Position numbers and translations under genes: made by a program. The notes under the pieces were generated by a model. That model was not told where the DNA came from, ran no database searches, and was given only the letters and a program-made list of their open reading frames with translations. From Pseudomonadota bacterium (GTDB taxonomy: Bacteria > Pseudomonadota > Gammaproteobacteria > Burkholderiales > Burkholderiaceae_D), in NCBI GenBank assembly GCA_023391395.1, contig JAEWBA010000008.1:1-6147 (forward strand): a stretch of 6,147 nt of DNA, read 5' to 3'. This document shows, piece by piece, positions 5,718 to 6,147 of this stretch. Position 1 is the stretch's first letter. Each line of letters starts with the position of its first letter.

Positions 5718-6147
5718 GCCGGATCCTGGGCGGGCGCATTTTCCGCCGGGGTAGGAGCCGATACGCCGGGCGGCGTCTTGTAGCGGTTGTAGCTCCACAG
5801 GTACTGGGCGGGGCAGCGTGCGATCACTTCCTCCATCGCCGCATTGATAGCGCCGGCCTGCTGCTCGGGCGAGTCACCGAGCGGCCGGTCGAATAGTGTG
5901 AGCTGCAGCCGGTAGCCGCGCCCGCGCGGCAGCCGTTCCGCGAAGGCGAGAACGATGGGGGCATTACTCATATTCTGTAGCTTGGCCGGCAAGGTCATGG
6001 TGTAGGCGGGCTGCCCGAAGAATTCTGCCCATACGCCTTCGCCGCTTTGCGGTACCTGGTCTGGCAGGAGGCCCACGGCACCGCCTTGCTTGAGCGCCTT
6101 CAGCAGGGCGCGCACCCCGGCCAAGTTGGCGGGTGCCAGGCGCAGGT
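5714..6147 (-). CDS. lpxL: Lipid A acyltransferase (LpxL/HtrB family), C-terminal part only
   Basis: The frame is open from the right window edge to the stop at 5716-5714, giving 143 residues that lack the N-terminal anchor and the HX4D catalytic block. What remains carries the family's later motifs: GLLPDQVP, followed by a Gly/Glu linker and VWAEFFGQPAYTMTLPAKL, and close to the end QYLWSYNRYKTPPG. The PDQVP/AYTMTL form resembles neisserial LpxL-type enzymes from memory and differs from the PDMDFG form of the next gene, so the two are diverged paralogues, not a recent duplication. They may acylate different positions of lipid A. The C-terminal tail after the last motif is short and Pro/Ala-rich. 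The stop overlaps the next start (ATGA), so the pair is co-transcribed and translationally coupled. The truncation is due to the window edge; I see no sign of a broken gene. Confidence 0.9.
   Translation of the reverse strand, partial: LRLAPANLAGVRALLKALKQGGAVGLLPDQVPQSGEGVWAEFFGQPAYTMTLPAKLQNMSNAPIVLAFAERLPRGRGYRLQLTLFDRPLGDSPEQQAGAINAAMEEVIARCPAQYLWSYNRYKTPPGVSAPTPAENAPAQDPA

Noticed and set aside
4836..5783. A plus-strand open frame of 315 codons opposite the acyltransferase
   Set aside because: It mirrors the LpxL gene almost end to end and shows only Arg/Gln/His/Gly-rich sequence, as expected for antisense of a GC-rich gene.
1..6147. Mobile elements, CRISPR arrays, tRNA/rRNA genes, prophage or integrative-element attachment sites
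   Set aside because: No transposase, terminal repeats, regular spaced repeats or RNA-gene signatures were seen. The one recombinase is the housekeeping XerC in its conserved context, not an integrase beside an attachment site.

Overview
The window is a GC-rich (low-to-mid 60s % by eye), densely packed stretch of chromosome. Every gene I can support is on the minus strand, so transcription runs from the right end of the window to the left. The protein families, the order lpxL-lpxL-dapF-DUF484-xerC-Fur family-CobW, and the protein sequence style point to a betaproteobacterium of the order Burkholderiales. Oxalobacteraceae (Herbaspirillum/Massilia-like) is my best guess from memory; no database was searched.

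Layout in order of transcription. (1) 6147-5714: the C-terminal half of a lipid A acyltransferase, cut by the window edge, coupled through an ATGA overlap to (2) 5717-4830, a second LpxL/HtrB-type acyltransferase. (3) 4812-3961: dapF, diaminopimelate epimerase (lysine and peptidoglycan precursor). (4) 3903-3235: a DUF484 protein with a GAF-like domain. (5) 3215-2256: xerC, the tyrosine recombinase for chromosome dimer resolution; its start is an internal GTG, not the far-upstream ATG. The link dapF-DUF484-xerC is the same as dapF-yigA-xerC in E. coli. (6) After a 132-base gap holding a good promoter, overlapping palindromes and a weak stem-loop, 2123-1605 encodes a Fur-family regulator, most likely Zur. 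(7) 1580-531: a CobW/COG0523 GTPase with a striking His-rich metal-binding loop. (8) After a 177-base gap, 353-1: the start of a very basic Lys/Ala-rich protein that leaves the window. I infer that it is a DksA with a histone H1-like N-terminal extension.

The genes form two themes. The right two thirds is a cell-envelope and chromosome-maintenance run (lipid A acylation, meso-diaminopimelate, dif-site recombination). The left third looks like a zinc-homeostasis module: a zinc-sensing repressor, a zinc-delivering GTPase, and possibly a zinc-finger RNA-polymerase factor.

I see no mobile element, CRISPR array, tRNA, rRNA, phage gene or defence system, and no clear case for an entirely new system. 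The points most worth a second look are the H1-like N-terminus before a putative DksA core, the TTGCAA/GAATTGCAATTC operator candidate over the zur-cobW promoter, a perfect TATAAT placed so that dapF could be read from a leaderless mRNA, and a candidate promoter lying across the dapF stop codon for DUF484-xerC.
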